Positions 22,305 through 30,951 are shown, numbered from the stretch's first letter. The stretch is DNA of 64,000 bases from Planctomycetota bacterium (GCA_033763975.1 JANRJM010000018.1:1-64000), one strand, 5' to 3'. Program-made: numbers and translations. Notes: a model not told the origin generated them from the sequence alone.

Positions 22305-25154
22305 TCAGCCTTTCATCGCCGCGAGCAGTTCGCGCGGGCCCTTGCGGGCGAGCGCCAGCACCGCCGGTGCCGCGGCGAGCAGGGTCATCGCGAGCGTGAT
22401 GCCCCAGCCCATGGCGATCGGGCCCGGGGGCGGGCGCAGACGGAGTTCGACGCCCAGGAGTAGCTGGTCGATGCGTTGCACGGCGTAGACGCCCTGCAGG
22501 CCCATGATGGTGCCGACGAACGCCGCGGTGAGCCCGACCAGGGCGGCCTCGCCGAGCACGAGGCGCGTGACGAGGTGCTTGTGCGCGCCGACGGCCCGGA
22601 GCACGCCGAACTCGAACTGCCGGGCCGTCACGCCCGCGATGATGAGGTTCGCGACGCCCAGCCCCGCGATGATCATGGCGACGACGGCGATGAGCGAGAA
22701 CGCGAGGAGCCCGCCCTTCACGAACGTGCGGATTGCGTCCTTCACCTGGCGTCCGCTGCCGACGTCGAGGATCCCCGCGTCCGCCAGGCGCGTGCGGATC
22801 TCGCCCAGCACGCGCTCGTCGTCGGCGTCGTCGGCGAGTTCGACCTGCACGAGGTGCACGGCGTCGACGCCGAAGCGCTCGCGCAGGTCCGATCGCGAGC
22901 CGAAGACCGCGTGCACCGACTGGTCGGCGAAGTTCTCGCCCACCGCGAAGAACTGGCTGACGACCTCGAGCCCCGGGCTCGTCACGACGCCCACGATCTC
23001 GAAGCGGTGCTCGTTTCCCTCCTCGCGGCAGACGAACGTATCGCCCACGCCCATGCCCTTGGCGATCATGAACTCCTTGGCGACGATGACCGCGCCGCCC
23101 TCGTTGAGGCGCCGGGTCGCGGTGTCGCGATCGCCCTGCACCCACACCGGGTTCACCATGCGGAAGAACGCCTCGGGCTCGAACGCGATGAACGCCGTCG
23201 TGTACGTCTGGAGCGCCCGCACGCCGAACGCGTCGGTCTCCACTGGGTGGATCGTGATCGCGCACGTGCCGGTGACGCCCTCGATGCGTTCGATCTCCTG
23301 TCGGGCGGCCTCGTCGAGGTCAAACCCCGTGACGAACGCGTCGGGGAAGGTCAGGCGGTCGAGCCAGTCGCGCTGCACCGCCCCGCCCTGCGTCCAGATG
23401 CTCACCATGAGGGCCAGGCCCATCATCATCGACCCGGCCGTGAAGCCGTAGCGGTAGGGCGTGGCGCGGATCGTCCGCGCGAGCAGGTGGGGGGGCAGCG
23501 CGAACACGCGCGACACCAGCGGCCCGCACGCCGCCGTCACCGCCATGAGCCCGGGCACCGCGAGCAGGAAGTACCCGAGGAAGAGCGTCGGCAGCCCCAG
23601 GAACACGTACGACCAGAACCGCACCTGCCCGTCGGTGGTGAACGTCACGATCGCGAGCGGCACGCCCGCCAGCAGCAGCCCCGCGACGAGCACGCGGCGC
23701 ACCCCCGCGGCGCGCGCCGGCTCGCTCCGCGCCGCCATCGCCTGCAGCGGGCTGACGCGTGCCGCGCTCCACGCCGGGTACACGGCGCCGATGAGCCCGC
23801 ACACCACCGCGCCGCCCAGCGCGAGCCCCGCCCCCCACGCGGGCACGTGCAGCGATACCTCGATCTGCGTCTGCAGGATCTCGACCAGCCCCGCGCCCAC
23901 GCCCACCCCCAGCGGGACGCCGACCAACGCGCCCATCCCGCCGATGAGGAGCCCCACCAGCAACTGGCTCTGCGCCAACTGCCCGCGCGACGCCCCCACG
24001 CAGCGCAGCACGCCCAGCTCGCGCCGCTTCTCCGCCAGCGCGGTGCACATGCCCGTCGTGATGATGAACGCCGCCGAGAAGAACGCGATCGTCGTCGCGA
24101 GCAGGAAGCCCAGGCGGCTGGCCTCGATGTTCTCGTCGAGCTTCGACGACACCTTCGCGCTCGTGCGCAGCAGCACGCCCCGCGGCATCGACTCGCGGTG
24201 CGCCGCGACCAGCGCGTCGGGATCGACGCCCGGCGCCACCGTCAGCCCGATCTCGCTCAATCGACCCTTCGACCCCGTGATCGACTCCACGGTCTCGATC
24301 GTCGCGACCAGCGTCGCCCGCCCGCCCAGCGGCGGGGCCTTCGCCACCCCGACCACCGTCAGCTCCACCGGCCGGCGCAGCAGCCCGCCCAACGCGTCGA
24401 GCGGCACGCCCACCCCCGTCGCCCGCGCGAACGCCGCGGCCTTCTCCGGATCGCCCCGCACCTTCGACAGGTCCACGTCCGGCAGCACCCGGCGCGACAC
24501 CTCCACCACGTCGCCCACGCGCACGCCCACCTGCTCGTTGAGGCGAGCGGCCTCGTCGAGCGCTCCGACCCGCTCGGGCAGCGACGGGTGCGGGCCGGTC
24601 AGGTGCGTCCGCTGCCCGCCCACGCGCCCGGGCAGGTCGAACATCGTTGCCGAATCGCCCGCCGCCGCCGACAGGAACGCCGCCAGCGTCGCGTCGATCA
24701 CGATCTCGCCGGGCGCACTGGGGAGACGTCCCTCGAGCAGGTCGAGCGGGGGCTCGGCGCCCGGCTGGTGCCCGAAGGCCAGCGCCGTGACGCTGCGTTC
24801 GCGCGGCGCACGGCGGGCGCCGCCGGCGCCGTCGGGCTCGAGCACGTCGTACGACGCGGTGACGGTGACGGGCGACTTGAGCACGCCCTGGGCGCCCGCC
24901 ACGCCGGGCCACGCGCGGACCTCGTCGAGCAGCGAGGCCCGCAGGAGCTGCCCGCGTCCGGCGGGGGCGATCGCGGCGTCGGCCTCGCCCACGAGCTGGT
25001 GCATCTGCGCCCGCGCCGAGACCTGCACCGAGTTCATCGCGCACGCGATCGCCGCGACCAGCGCCGCCGAGAGCGCCACCGTGCCCGCCAGCAGCGCCGA
25101 GCGGCTACCCCTGGCGGACAGCGAGCTGATAGCGAGACGCCACGCCGGGCGCAT
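22305..25154 (-). CDS. ABC transporter permease with two FtsX modules
   Basis: A 949-residue inner-membrane permease. It has one N-terminal helix (SALLAGTVALSAALVAAIACA), a large periplasmic region, a first FtsX core (LGFLLATTIAFFSAAFIIT ... KRRELGVLRCVGASRGQL ...), helices in the middle, a second periplasmic region and a second FtsX core near the C-terminus (FEFGVLRAVGAHKHLVTRLVLGEAALVGLTAAF). This is the duplicated permease layout of the YbbP/LolC-like family. The start codon ATG lies 50 bases inside the end of the ATPase gene, so the two are translationally linked. The substrate is unknown; lipid or lipoprotein handling is the usual role of relatives. Confidence 0.85.
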   Translation of the reverse strand: MRPAWRLAISSLSARGSRSALLAGTVALSAALVAAIACAMNSVQVSARAQMHQLVGEADAAIAPAGRGQLLRASLLDEVRAWPGVAGAQGVLKSPVTVTASYDVLEPDGAGGARRAPRERSVTALAFGHQPGAEPPLDLLEGRLPSAPGEIVIDATLAAFLSAAAGDSATMFDLPGRVGGQRTHLTGPHPSLPERVGALDEAARLNEQVGVRVGDVVEVSRRVLPDVDLSKVRGDPEKAAAFARATGVGVPLDALGGLLRRPVELTVVGVAKAPPLGGRATLVATIETVESITGSKGRLSEIGLTVAPGVDPDALVAAHRESMPRGVLLRTSAKVSSKLDENIEASRLGFLLATTIAFFSAAFIITTGMCTALAEKRRELGVLRCVGASRGQLAQSQLLVGLLIGGMGALVGVPLGVGVGAGLVEILQTQIEVSLHVPAWGAGLALGGAVVCGLIGAVYPAWSAARVSPLQAMAARSEPARAAGVRRVLVAGLLLAGVPLAIVTFTTDGQVRFWSYVFLGLPTLFLGYFLLAVPGLMAVTAACGPLVSRVFALPPHLLARTIRATPYRYGFTAGSMMMGLALMVSIWTQGGAVQRDWLDRLTFPDAFVTGFDLDEAARQEIERIEGVTGTCAITIHPVETDAFGVRALQTYTTAFIAFEPEAFFRMVNPVWVQGDRDTATRRLNEGGAVIVAKEFMIAKGMGVGDTFVCREEGNEHRFEIVGVVTSPGLEVVSQFFAVGENFADQSVHAVFGSRSDLRERFGVDAVHLVQVELADDADDERVLGEIRTRLADAGILDVGSGRQVKDAIRTFVKGGLLAFSLIAVVAMIIAGLGVANLIIAGVTARQFEFGVLRAVGAHKHLVTRLVLGEAALVGLTAAFVGTIMGLQGVYAVQRIDQLLLGVELRLRPPPGPIAMGWGITLAMTLLAAAPAVLALARKGPRELLAAMKG

Positions 25155-25890
25155 CCAGTCCTCCCGTTTCGAACGAGGTGCGGCACACGCCGTCCTGCAG
25201 CACGAAGACGCGCTCGCAGTGTGCGGCGGCGGCGGGCTCGTGCGTCACCATGACCACGAGCATCTCGCGTTCGCGCGCGATCTGGGCGAGCAGCTCCCAC
25301 AGGCGCTGCGCGCTCGCCGAGTCGAGGTTGCCCGTCGGCTCGTCGGCGAACAGCACCCGCGGCGCAAAGAGCAGCGCCCGCGCGATCGCCACGCGCTGCT
25401 GCTCGCCCCCGGAGAGCGCGTCGGGCCGATGATCGGCCCGCGCGGAGAGCCCCAGGCGCTCGAGCAGTTCCCCGCTGCGGGCGCGCAGCGATCGCGCGTC
25501 TTCGCCCGCGAGCAGCCCGGGCAGTTCGACGTTCTCTCGTGCGCGCAGCGTCGGGATCAGGTTGAACTGCTGGAAGACGATCCCGATCTCGCGCCGGCGG
25601 AAGAGCGTCGCCTCGCGTTCGCGCAGCGCGTGCACCGCGCGGCTACCCAGGTGGATCTCGCCCGAGTCGGGGCGGTCGAGGGCCGCGAGCAGGTGCAGCA
25701 GCGTCGACTTCCCGCTCCCGGATTGCCCCATGATGGCGTAGAAGCCGGGGCGGTCGATGGTGAGCGAGCACCCGCGCAGCGCCGCGACGCGCGCGTCGCC
25801 CAGCGTGTACGACTTGTGCACGTCGGTGCAGCGCAGCGCGGGCTGTGCGTGCGCCGCGCCGTCGGACGGTGCCCCGGCGATGTCGGTCAC
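25105..25890 (-). CDS. ABC transporter ATP-binding protein, LolD type
   Basis: The ATPase partner of the permease. It has the Walker A GQSGSGKSTLLH, the Q-loop FQQFNLIPTLRARENVELP, the signature LSGGEQQRVAIARAL and the Walker B LFADEPTGNLD, the pattern of the MacB/LolD family. I chose the GTG at 25890: it overlaps the gcvH stop codon as GTGA, a typical coupled start, and it leaves a 20-residue leader before the domain. A longer open frame reaching 25971 would lie inside gcvH. Confidence 0.88.
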   Translation of the reverse strand: MTDIAGAPSDGAAHAQPALRCTDVHKSYTLGDARVAALRGCSLTIDRPGFYAIMGQSGSGKSTLLHLLAALDRPDSGEIHLGSRAVHALREREATLFRRREIGIVFQQFNLIPTLRARENVELPGLLAGEDARSLRARSGELLERLGLSARADHRPDALSGGEQQRVAIARALLFAPRVLFADEPTGNLDSASAQRLWELLAQIAREREMLVVMVTHEPAAAAHCERVFVLQDGVCRTSFETGGLDAPGVASRYQLAVRQG

Positions 25891-26264
25891 GGGTGCTGGG
25901 CGTCGTACGCCTTGGAGTCCATGCACGAGGAAAGTCCCGCGGCGTCCGTCACGCGTGCCTTGAGAAGCCACCCCGCGTTGTACGGGTCGCTGTTCAGAAG
26001 GCCCGGCTGATCGGCGAGCGCCGGATTGACCTCAACGACTTCGCCCGAAACGAAGCAGTAGATGTCGCTCGTCGTCTTCACGGATTCCACCTCGCCGACG
26101 ATGTCGCCCGCCTTGAAGACGAACCCGGGCTTCTTCATCTCGACGAACGTGACGTCGGTGAGTTGGTCCACCGCGAACTGCGTGAGGCCGAGCGTGACAA
26201 CGCCCCCCTCGACTTTGTGCCATTCGTGGGAAGGGGAGTAGACGCGATCCGTCGGGCTGGGCAT
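25887..26264 (-). CDS. gcvH: glycine cleavage system H protein
   Basis: GcvH is the lipoylated shuttle protein of the glycine cleavage complex; in some bacteria it also serves as the scaffold for lipoate assembly. The 125-residue protein has the usual start (DRVYSPSHEWHKVEGG), the lipoyl-lysine motif VESVKTTSDIY with K63, and the end NSDPYNAGWLLKARV. The start ATG at 26264 has AAAGGTG about ten bases upstream. A TACCAT element on the minus strand (26309-26314) may be its -10. The genes for GcvP and GcvT are not here; instead gcvH overlaps an ABC transporter operon by four bases. Confidence 0.92.
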   Translation of the reverse strand: MPSPTDRVYSPSHEWHKVEGGVVTLGLTQFAVDQLTDVTFVEMKKPGFVFKAGDIVGEVESVKTTSDIYCFVSGEVVEVNPALADQPGLLNSDPYNAGWLLKARVTDAAGLSSCMDSKAYDAQHP

Positions 26265-26374
26265 GCGCAAAGCACCTTTCTGAGGCCGTCGCGGCGGCTC
26301 GGGGCCAGATGGTAGCGTCTTGGCTCCCGCGTGCGTGCCGGTGTTTTCCCGCAGGCGGTTGCGCTTCTCTTCCA

Positions 26375-26403
26375 TTGACGGTGTGAGTCTGGGTAGGTAT
26401 TCT
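26375..26403 (+). promoter_or_regulatory. strong sigma-70-type promoter
   Basis: TTGACG (26375-26380) and TATTCT (26398-26403) are separated by exactly 17 bp, giving a predicted start near 26410. A terminator follows after only about 15 bases, so the product is a very short RNA or an attenuated leader for the gene at 26546. Confidence 0.7.
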
Positions 26404-26409
26404 CGGGCT

Positions 26410-26465
26410 TGTTTCTCCCCTCCGGACGGCCAGCACCCTAGCGGGTCTGGCCGTCTTCTTTTTAT
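26410..26465 (+). ncRNA. putative small RNA or attenuator of about 55 nt
   Basis: The stretch between the promoter and the end of the T tract has no start codon with a ribosome binding site. It consists of a pyrimidine-rich start (cttgtttctcccctcc) and a terminator hairpin. The pyrimidine-rich part could pair with purine-rich ribosome binding sites (AGGAG, GGAG), which makes an antisense-type small RNA possible. Alternatively it is an attenuated leader of the sugar isomerase gene that begins 80 bases downstream, though that gene has its own TAGAGT element. Confidence 0.5.
26425..26463 (+). terminator. Rho-independent terminator
   Basis: The stem gacggccag/ctggccgtc (26425-26433 with 26447-26455) is perfect over 9 bp. 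The loop can form a further 4-bp stem (accc/gggt). It is followed by ttcttttt. It points away from gcvH, so it cannot terminate that gene. Confidence 0.88.
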
Positions 26466-26545
26466 CTTTGCGCCGCGCTTGCGCACCACCCCTCGGGCCC
26501 TCCGGTTTGCGGGACGGCACCGGCTGCGACTAGAGTGGCGCCCGC

Positions 26546-27418
26546 ATGTTGCTGACCCTCAGCGCGAGCTGCATCCGTTCCCTCGTTCTCCCGCCCGGGC
26601 GGAGCAAGAAGCCGCCGGCGGTGGGGCTGCTCGATCTGCCGGCGTTTGTTCGCGAACAGTTGGGGCTCGCGGGGCTGAATCTCTCGACCGAAGTTCTGGC
26701 GGGCGCCGACCGCGGCCGGCTGGAGAGCCTGCGCGAGCGCGCCGATCGCCAGGGCTGCGCGTGCCTGCTGCTGGTGGAGACCGACGCGCAGAACTTCGGG
26801 GGCGGCACCGACGCCGGCGCCAACGCCGTCCAGCGCCTCACCCGCGTCGTCGAAGCGGCGCACATCCTGGGGTGCAGCGCCGCGGCGGTGCGGATCGTCG
26901 CGAGCGACGACGACGAGTCGCTGGTGAAGGTGGCGGGGCGGCTGCGCCAGGCCGTCGAGCGTGCCGAGAAGCTCGACCTCAACGTCCTCATCGCGCCGCA
27001 CACGGGCCTGACCGAGCGGCCCGAGCGCGTGACGGAACTCCTGAAGAAGGTCGGCGGGTTCCGCGTGGGAACCTTCCCGGACTTCGAGAGCGCGAGCAAG
27101 TCGAAAGACCCGGCGGCGTACCTGCATCGCCTGACGCCCTACGCCACCGTCGTGTCGGCGTCGACGGTGGAGTTCGCGCCCGGCAAGAAGCCCGGCGCCG
27201 AGCCGAGCGTGGAGGCGTTCCGCGCCGGCGCGTGGGAGCACCGCCCGTACTCGCTGAGCGCGTATGTGGGCGCGATCCGGGCGGTGGGGTACGACGGCCC
27301 GCTGGCGATCGACTACCGTGGCGCGGGCGACGTGACCCAGGGCGTGCGCCTCAGCCGCGATGCGCTGCTCGCCACCATCGGTGGGGGCGACCCCGCGCGT
27401 GGCGACGAGGAGCCCTGA
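26546..27418 (+). CDS. sugar phosphate isomerase/epimerase-like TIM-barrel protein
   Basis: A 290-residue protein of the AP-endonuclease family 2 (xylose isomerase-like) TIM barrel. Typical strands are seen: GLAGLNLSTEVL, CACLLLVETDAQNFGG, AAAVRIVASDDD, LNVLIAPHTGL, FRVGTFPDFES, TVVSASTVEF and YDGPLAIDYRG. Metal-binding residues such as the E in VETDAQ, the H in APHTG and the final D in AIDYRG fit the family. The substrate cannot be inferred. TAGAGT (26531-26536) ends nine bases before the ATG. It is followed by cmk after 49 bases. Confidence 0.8.
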   Translation: MLLTLSASCIRSLVLPPGRSKKPPAVGLLDLPAFVREQLGLAGLNLSTEVLAGADRGRLESLRERADRQGCACLLLVETDAQNFGGGTDAGANAVQRLTRVVEAAHILGCSAAAVRIVASDDDESLVKVAGRLRQAVERAEKLDLNVLIAPHTGLTERPERVTELLKKVGGFRVGTFPDFESASKSKDPAAYLHRLTPYATVVSASTVEFAPGKKPGAEPSVEAFRAGAWEHRPYSLSAYVGAIRAVGYDGPLAIDYRGAGDVTQGVRLSRDALLATIGGGDPARGDEEP

Positions 27419-27467
27419 GCCGCTCGGGGCGACGGGCGCCCCGGGGCCCTCGGGTCGGAAGTGCGAC

Positions 27468-28160
27468 GTGTTCAGACTCGACCAGCCGACCATCATCACG
27501 ATCGACGGGCCGGCGGGGACGGGCAAGTCGTCGGTCGCGCGGATGCTCGCGCGTCGCCTGGGCCTGGATTTCCTGGACACGGGCGCGATGTACCGGGCCG
27601 CGGCGCTCGTCGCGCTGCGCGAAGGCCTGGACCCGGCGGACCCCGTCGCCCTCGTGCCCCGCGTGGTCGACGCCGACATCCGGTTTGATTGGTCGCTCGA
27701 CCCGCCCGAGGTGCTGGTGTTCGGCGAGCCCGAGGCACGCGCGATCCGGTCGCCGGCGGTGACGGCCATCGTCTCGCAGGTCGCGGGGATCCGCGCGCTG
27801 CGCACGCACCTGGTGGAGCGCCAGCGCGACATCGCCCGCAAGCACCCGCGCCTGGTCTCCGAGGGGCGTGACCAGGGCTCGGTCGTCTTCCCCAACGCCC
27901 CGGTGAAGTTCTACCTCGACGCGTCCGCCGCGGTGCGCGCCGCGCGCCGGGCGCGGCAGCTCCGCGACGCCGGGCAGCCCGCCGACGAGGCCCGCCTGCT
28001 CGACGAGATCATCGCGCGCGACCGCAGCGACATGGGACGCGCCGACGGCCCGCTCGTCTGCCCCGCCGACGCCGTTCTCGTCGATACCTCCACGCTCGAG
28101 TTCAACGGCGTGGTGGACGAACTCGAACGCATCGTCCGCCGCCGGGCGGCCGAGCCCTAG
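27468..28160 (+). CDS. cmk: cytidylate kinase
   Basis: Cmk phosphorylates CMP and dCMP with ATP in pyrimidine nucleotide supply. The 230-residue protein has the P-loop GPAGTGKSS at residues 14-22, the substrate motif FLDTGAMYRAAAL, EGRDQGSVVFPNAPVKFYLDAS, and the lid-type DRSDMGRADGPL. The start is a GTG at 27468 with GGAAG seven bases upstream; the frame extends further upstream only into the end of the isomerase gene. It is probably co-transcribed with the upstream gene. Confidence 0.93.
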   Translation: MFRLDQPTIITIDGPAGTGKSSVARMLARRLGLDFLDTGAMYRAAALVALREGLDPADPVALVPRVVDADIRFDWSLDPPEVLVFGEPEARAIRSPAVTAIVSQVAGIRALRTHLVERQRDIARKHPRLVSEGRDQGSVVFPNAPVKFYLDASAAVRAARRARQLRDAGQPADEARLLDEIIARDRSDMGRADGPLVCPADAVLVDTSTLEFNGVVDELERIVRRRAAEP

Positions 28161-28201
28161 GCCGCCTCGCACCCGCCGAACCCTCTACGCTCCGCGTCGA
28201 C

Positions 28202-28921
28202 ATGGGAACACCACTTCGAGCACGCCAGCCCGGCGCCTCCCTGGCCCGAACGCTGGTGTACGAGGCGTGCCGTCGGGCGGCCCGGCTCACCCTCCGCCTC
28301 TGCTTCGGGCTGCGGGCGCAGGGCGTCGAGCACGTCCCCGCGACCGGTGCGCTGCTCATCGTCGCGAACCACGAGTCGTACCTCGACCCGCCCTGCATTG
28401 GCTCGTCCGTCACGCAGCGCCACCTGACGTACGTCGCCCGCGCCGGGCTCTTCGCGTTCAAGCCGTTCGCGTGGCTCATCGGCACGCTCAACTCCATTCC
28501 CATCCGCGAGGACCAGGGCGACGCCGCCGCCATCCGCGAGATCCTCGCCCGCCTCGCGCGCGGGCAGGCGGTGCTGATCTTCCCGGAGGGCTCGCGCACG
28601 CCGGACGGCGAGATGCGCGACTTCAAGCGGGGCGTTGCGCTGCTCCTCAAGCGCGCCAAGTGCCCCGTCGTGCCCGCCGCGATCGACGGCGCCTTCGAGC
28701 GCTGGCCTGTCGCGCGCCGGTGGCCCCGCGTGCGGGGCCCACGCGTCCGCGTCCTCTTCGGCCAGCCCATCCCCGCGTCGACGCTGCTCGCCGAGGGCAC
28801 GGAGCAGGCCCTCGCGCACGTGGAGCGCGACGTGCGCGCCCTGCGCGCCCGCCTCGAGGGCGCACGCACGCCGCCCCACCGGCGCGACCCGGCCCCGGGT
28901 GATACCGTCCCCTCGCCATGA
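28202..28921 (+). CDS. plsC: 1-acyl-sn-glycerol-3-phosphate acyltransferase
   Basis: A 239-residue acyltransferase that makes phosphatidic acid from lysophosphatidic acid at the membrane. The catalytic block NHESYLD is at residues 56-62 (the NHX4D motif, with H57 and D62) and FPEGSRT, which binds the phosphate of the acceptor, at residues 127-133. A hydrophobic segment before the catalytic block (LTLRLCFGLRAQG) may contact the membrane. In related genomes plsC often follows cmk, as here. TACGCT (28186-28191) lies ten bases before the ATG. The stop codon overlaps the next start codon as ATGA. Confidence 0.9.
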   Translation: MGTPLRARQPGASLARTLVYEACRRAARLTLRLCFGLRAQGVEHVPATGALLIVANHESYLDPPCIGSSVTQRHLTYVARAGLFAFKPFAWLIGTLNSIPIREDQGDAAAIREILARLARGQAVLIFPEGSRTPDGEMRDFKRGVALLLKRAKCPVVPAAIDGAFERWPVARRWPRVRGPRVRVLFGQPIPASTLLAEGTEQALAHVERDVRALRARLEGARTPPHRRDPAPGDTVPSP

Positions 28922-29892
28922 TCGTCGGCAGCCTCGCCAGCCCCCCGCAGCGACTGGACGATCTGCTCGGCCCCGCGCTCGCGGCCCGTCTCGACCGCCT
29001 CGACATCCTCAGCCGCAAAGTGCTCTCGGGCACGATGCCCGGCGAGCGGCGTTCGAAGCGGCGCGGGCGATCCGTCGAGTTCGACGACTTTCGCGAGTAC
29101 GCGCCGGGCGACGATCTCCGCCATGTCGACTGGAACGTCTACGCGCGCCTCGACCGGCTGTTCGTGAAGCTCTTCCGCGCCGAGGAGGACCTCTCCCTCA
29201 CGATCGTCGTCGACGCCTCGGGCTCGATGCAGGCGGGCGATCCGCCCAAGGGCGTGTACGCCCACCGCCTGGCGTTCGCGCTCGCGTACCTCGGCCTGGT
29301 GAACCAGAACCGCGTGCGCGTGGCCCTCGCCGCGGGCGGAACCGGCGCCGACGCGCTCCGCACGCTCGCGCCGCTGCGCGGGCGCCCGAACGTCCGGCGG
29401 GTCGGGCTCTTCCTGCTCGAATCGCTCCGGCGCGGGGCCCCCGCCGTCGCGACCGGCCCGGCCGACACCTTCGCCGACGCGATGCGTCGGCTGTCGGGCG
29501 AGCGGGCGGCCCGTGGCGTGTGCGTCGTGCTGTCCGACTTCCTGTTCGACCCGACGCGCGGGCTGGACTACCTCGCCGCGGGCGTCGCCGAGGGCGCGCT
29601 CGACGTGTTCTGCGTGCAGACGCTGTCGCCGGGCGAACTCGACCCCGCGGAAGAGGCCCCGCGCGGGCTCTTCGGCGACCTGCGATTAACCGACGTCGAG
29701 ACCGGGGCCGCCCGCGACGTGACCGTGACGCCCGCGACCATCGAGGCGTACCGCGTCGCGATGCGCCGGTCGATCGACGGGCTGCGGGGCGCGTGCCACG
29801 CCCGTGGCATGGCGCACCTGCTCGTCACGACGCGCACGCCCCTGGAAGAACTCGTGACGAGCGCGCTGCGCCGCGGCGGGCTGCTCACATGA
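28918..29892 (+). CDS. DUF58 domain protein
   Basis: A 324-residue protein with the hallmark DUF58 segment GRSVEFDDFREYAPGDDLRHVDW followed by a von Willebrand A-like domain with the metal site DASGSMQ. DUF58 proteins are usually coded beside MoxR-type AAA ATPases; no moxR is next to this gene, so the partner must lie elsewhere. It starts at an ATG that overlaps the plsC stop codon. A TACCGT element at 28903-28908 could add an internal start of transcription. Confidence 0.87.
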   Translation: MIVGSLASPPQRLDDLLGPALAARLDRLDILSRKVLSGTMPGERRSKRRGRSVEFDDFREYAPGDDLRHVDWNVYARLDRLFVKLFRAEEDLSLTIVVDASGSMQAGDPPKGVYAHRLAFALAYLGLVNQNRVRVALAAGGTGADALRTLAPLRGRPNVRRVGLFLLESLRRGAPAVATGPADTFADAMRRLSGERAARGVCVVLSDFLFDPTRGLDYLAAGVAEGALDVFCVQTLSPGELDPAEEAPRGLFGDLRLTDVETGAARDVTVTPATIEAYRVAMRRSIDGLRGACHARGMAHLLVTTRTPLEELVTSALRRGGLLT

Positions 29893-30237
29893 TCAGCGGG
29901 CCTCCGGCGCCCGCTCGCCGTCGGGAAAATCCCTGTACAGCGCGCTCGTGAAGTCGGTCACCATCGAGTACACGGGGTGGTGCAGGCGCTCGACCTCGCC
30001 CTCGCGCGTGGCGACGTGCGAGAACGCCGCGTCGAGCTGCGTGAGATCGCGGAACGCGATGGAGATGTGGAACTCGCCCAGCGCGGCGGGCCCGAAGCCG
30101 AACTTCCGCCGGGTGATCCGCCATGATTCCAGGCGTCCCTGCGCCTTGAGGTGCCCCATGTACGCGTCGACCGCGCGGCAGAACTCCAGGTCGCGGTGCG
30201 ATTCCTTCAGGTTCACCCAGATCTCGTAATAGTTCAT
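29893..30237 (-). CDS. DUF6614-like small protein
   Basis: A 114-residue soluble protein with a ferredoxin-like dimeric alpha-beta look: MNYYEIWVNLKESHRDLEF, then VDAYMGHLKAQGRLESWRITRRKFGFGP, GEFHISIAFRDLTQLDAAFSHVATREGEVERLHHPVYSMV and a final ALYRDFPDGE. I recall this pattern as the DUF6614 family, whose function is not known. It lies directly downstream of the TPR-YggX gene on the same strand (23 bases), so the two are probably co-transcribed. Its stop codon abuts the end of the DUF58 gene. Confidence 0.7.
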   Translation of the reverse strand: MNYYEIWVNLKESHRDLEFCRAVDAYMGHLKAQGRLESWRITRRKFGFGPAALGEFHISIAFRDLTQLDAAFSHVATREGEVERLHHPVYSMVTDFTSALYRDFPDGERAPEAR

Positions 30238-30260
30238 CGACGGTCCTCCCTCGAGCGGGG

Positions 30261-30911
30261 CTACGCCTTCGACCCGCCCGCGATCTCGCGCAGCACGTCG
30301 TCGTCGATGCCCAGGTACTCGCGCATGTGCCGGTCGTACGTCTCGGCGTCCTCTTCGCGCGACAGGTCCAGCCGCATCTCGTTGATGACCTTCGTCCCCT
30401 GGCGCACCCACGCGTCCCACGTCTCCTGCGAGATGTGCGCGTGGATCCACGCCCCCAGCGACCCGCGGAACGGCGCTCGCGCCAGCCGGCACCCCGCCTT
30501 CCCCGTACGACGGCACACGAACGAGCCGTCCGCCGCCGCGCCGCCCGACCCGCCCGGCGCCTCGGGCGCGGGCGCCTCGGGGGGTTCCTGGCCCATCTTC
30601 CGCAGCAGGTCGGCCATCGCCAGCATCGGCATCCGGTCGCCCTTGCTCCGGGCCATCGCGTGCCCGCGCAGCAGCACGTCCGCCGCCCGGCTCAGTTCGC
30701 CGATCCTCACCAGCGACTCGCCCGCCAACTGGTACGCCTTCGACATCGCCGGGTTGAGGGCGACGCACTTCTCGAACGCCGTCGCGGCGTCGGCGTCGCG
30801 CCCGGCGTCGGCGTACGCCCGCCCCAGGCTGAACCAGGCCATGTCGTTGTCGGGGTCGGCCCCGGGTCGGACCATCGTCTCGAACTGGGCGATGCGTTGA
30901 TTGACGTCCAT
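30261..30911 (-). CDS. TPR protein fused to a YggX-like iron-trafficking domain
   Basis: A 216-residue protein of two parts. Residues 1-105 are TPR-like helices (WFSLGRAYADAGRDADAATAFEKCVALNP, then AYQLAGESLVRIGELSRAADVLLRG). After an Ala/Pro-rich linker, residues 130-210 match the Fe(II)-trafficking/oxidative damage protection protein YggX: VCRRTGKAGCRLARAPF, ISQETWDAWVRQGTKVINEMRL and a C-terminal REYLGID. YggX normally stands alone at about 90 residues, so the fusion is notable. It may link iron supply or iron-sulphur protection to a protein partner. TATCTT on the minus strand ends five bases before the ATG. Confidence 0.82.
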   Translation of the reverse strand: MDVNQRIAQFETMVRPGADPDNDMAWFSLGRAYADAGRDADAATAFEKCVALNPAMSKAYQLAGESLVRIGELSRAADVLLRGHAMARSKGDRMPMLAMADLLRKMGQEPPEAPAPEAPGGSGGAAADGSFVCRRTGKAGCRLARAPFRGSLGAWIHAHISQETWDAWVRQGTKVINEMRLDLSREEDAETYDRHMREYLGIDDDVLREIAGGSKA

Positions 30912-30951
30912 GGCGGAAGATAGGCGGGAGGCCGCGGTACGATGCGTCCGG

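Noticed and set aside
26265-26374. Glycine riboswitch upstream of gcvH
   Set aside because: The minus-strand leader lacks the conserved core of the glycine aptamer; only a weak promoter-like TACCAT and a ribosome binding site are visible.
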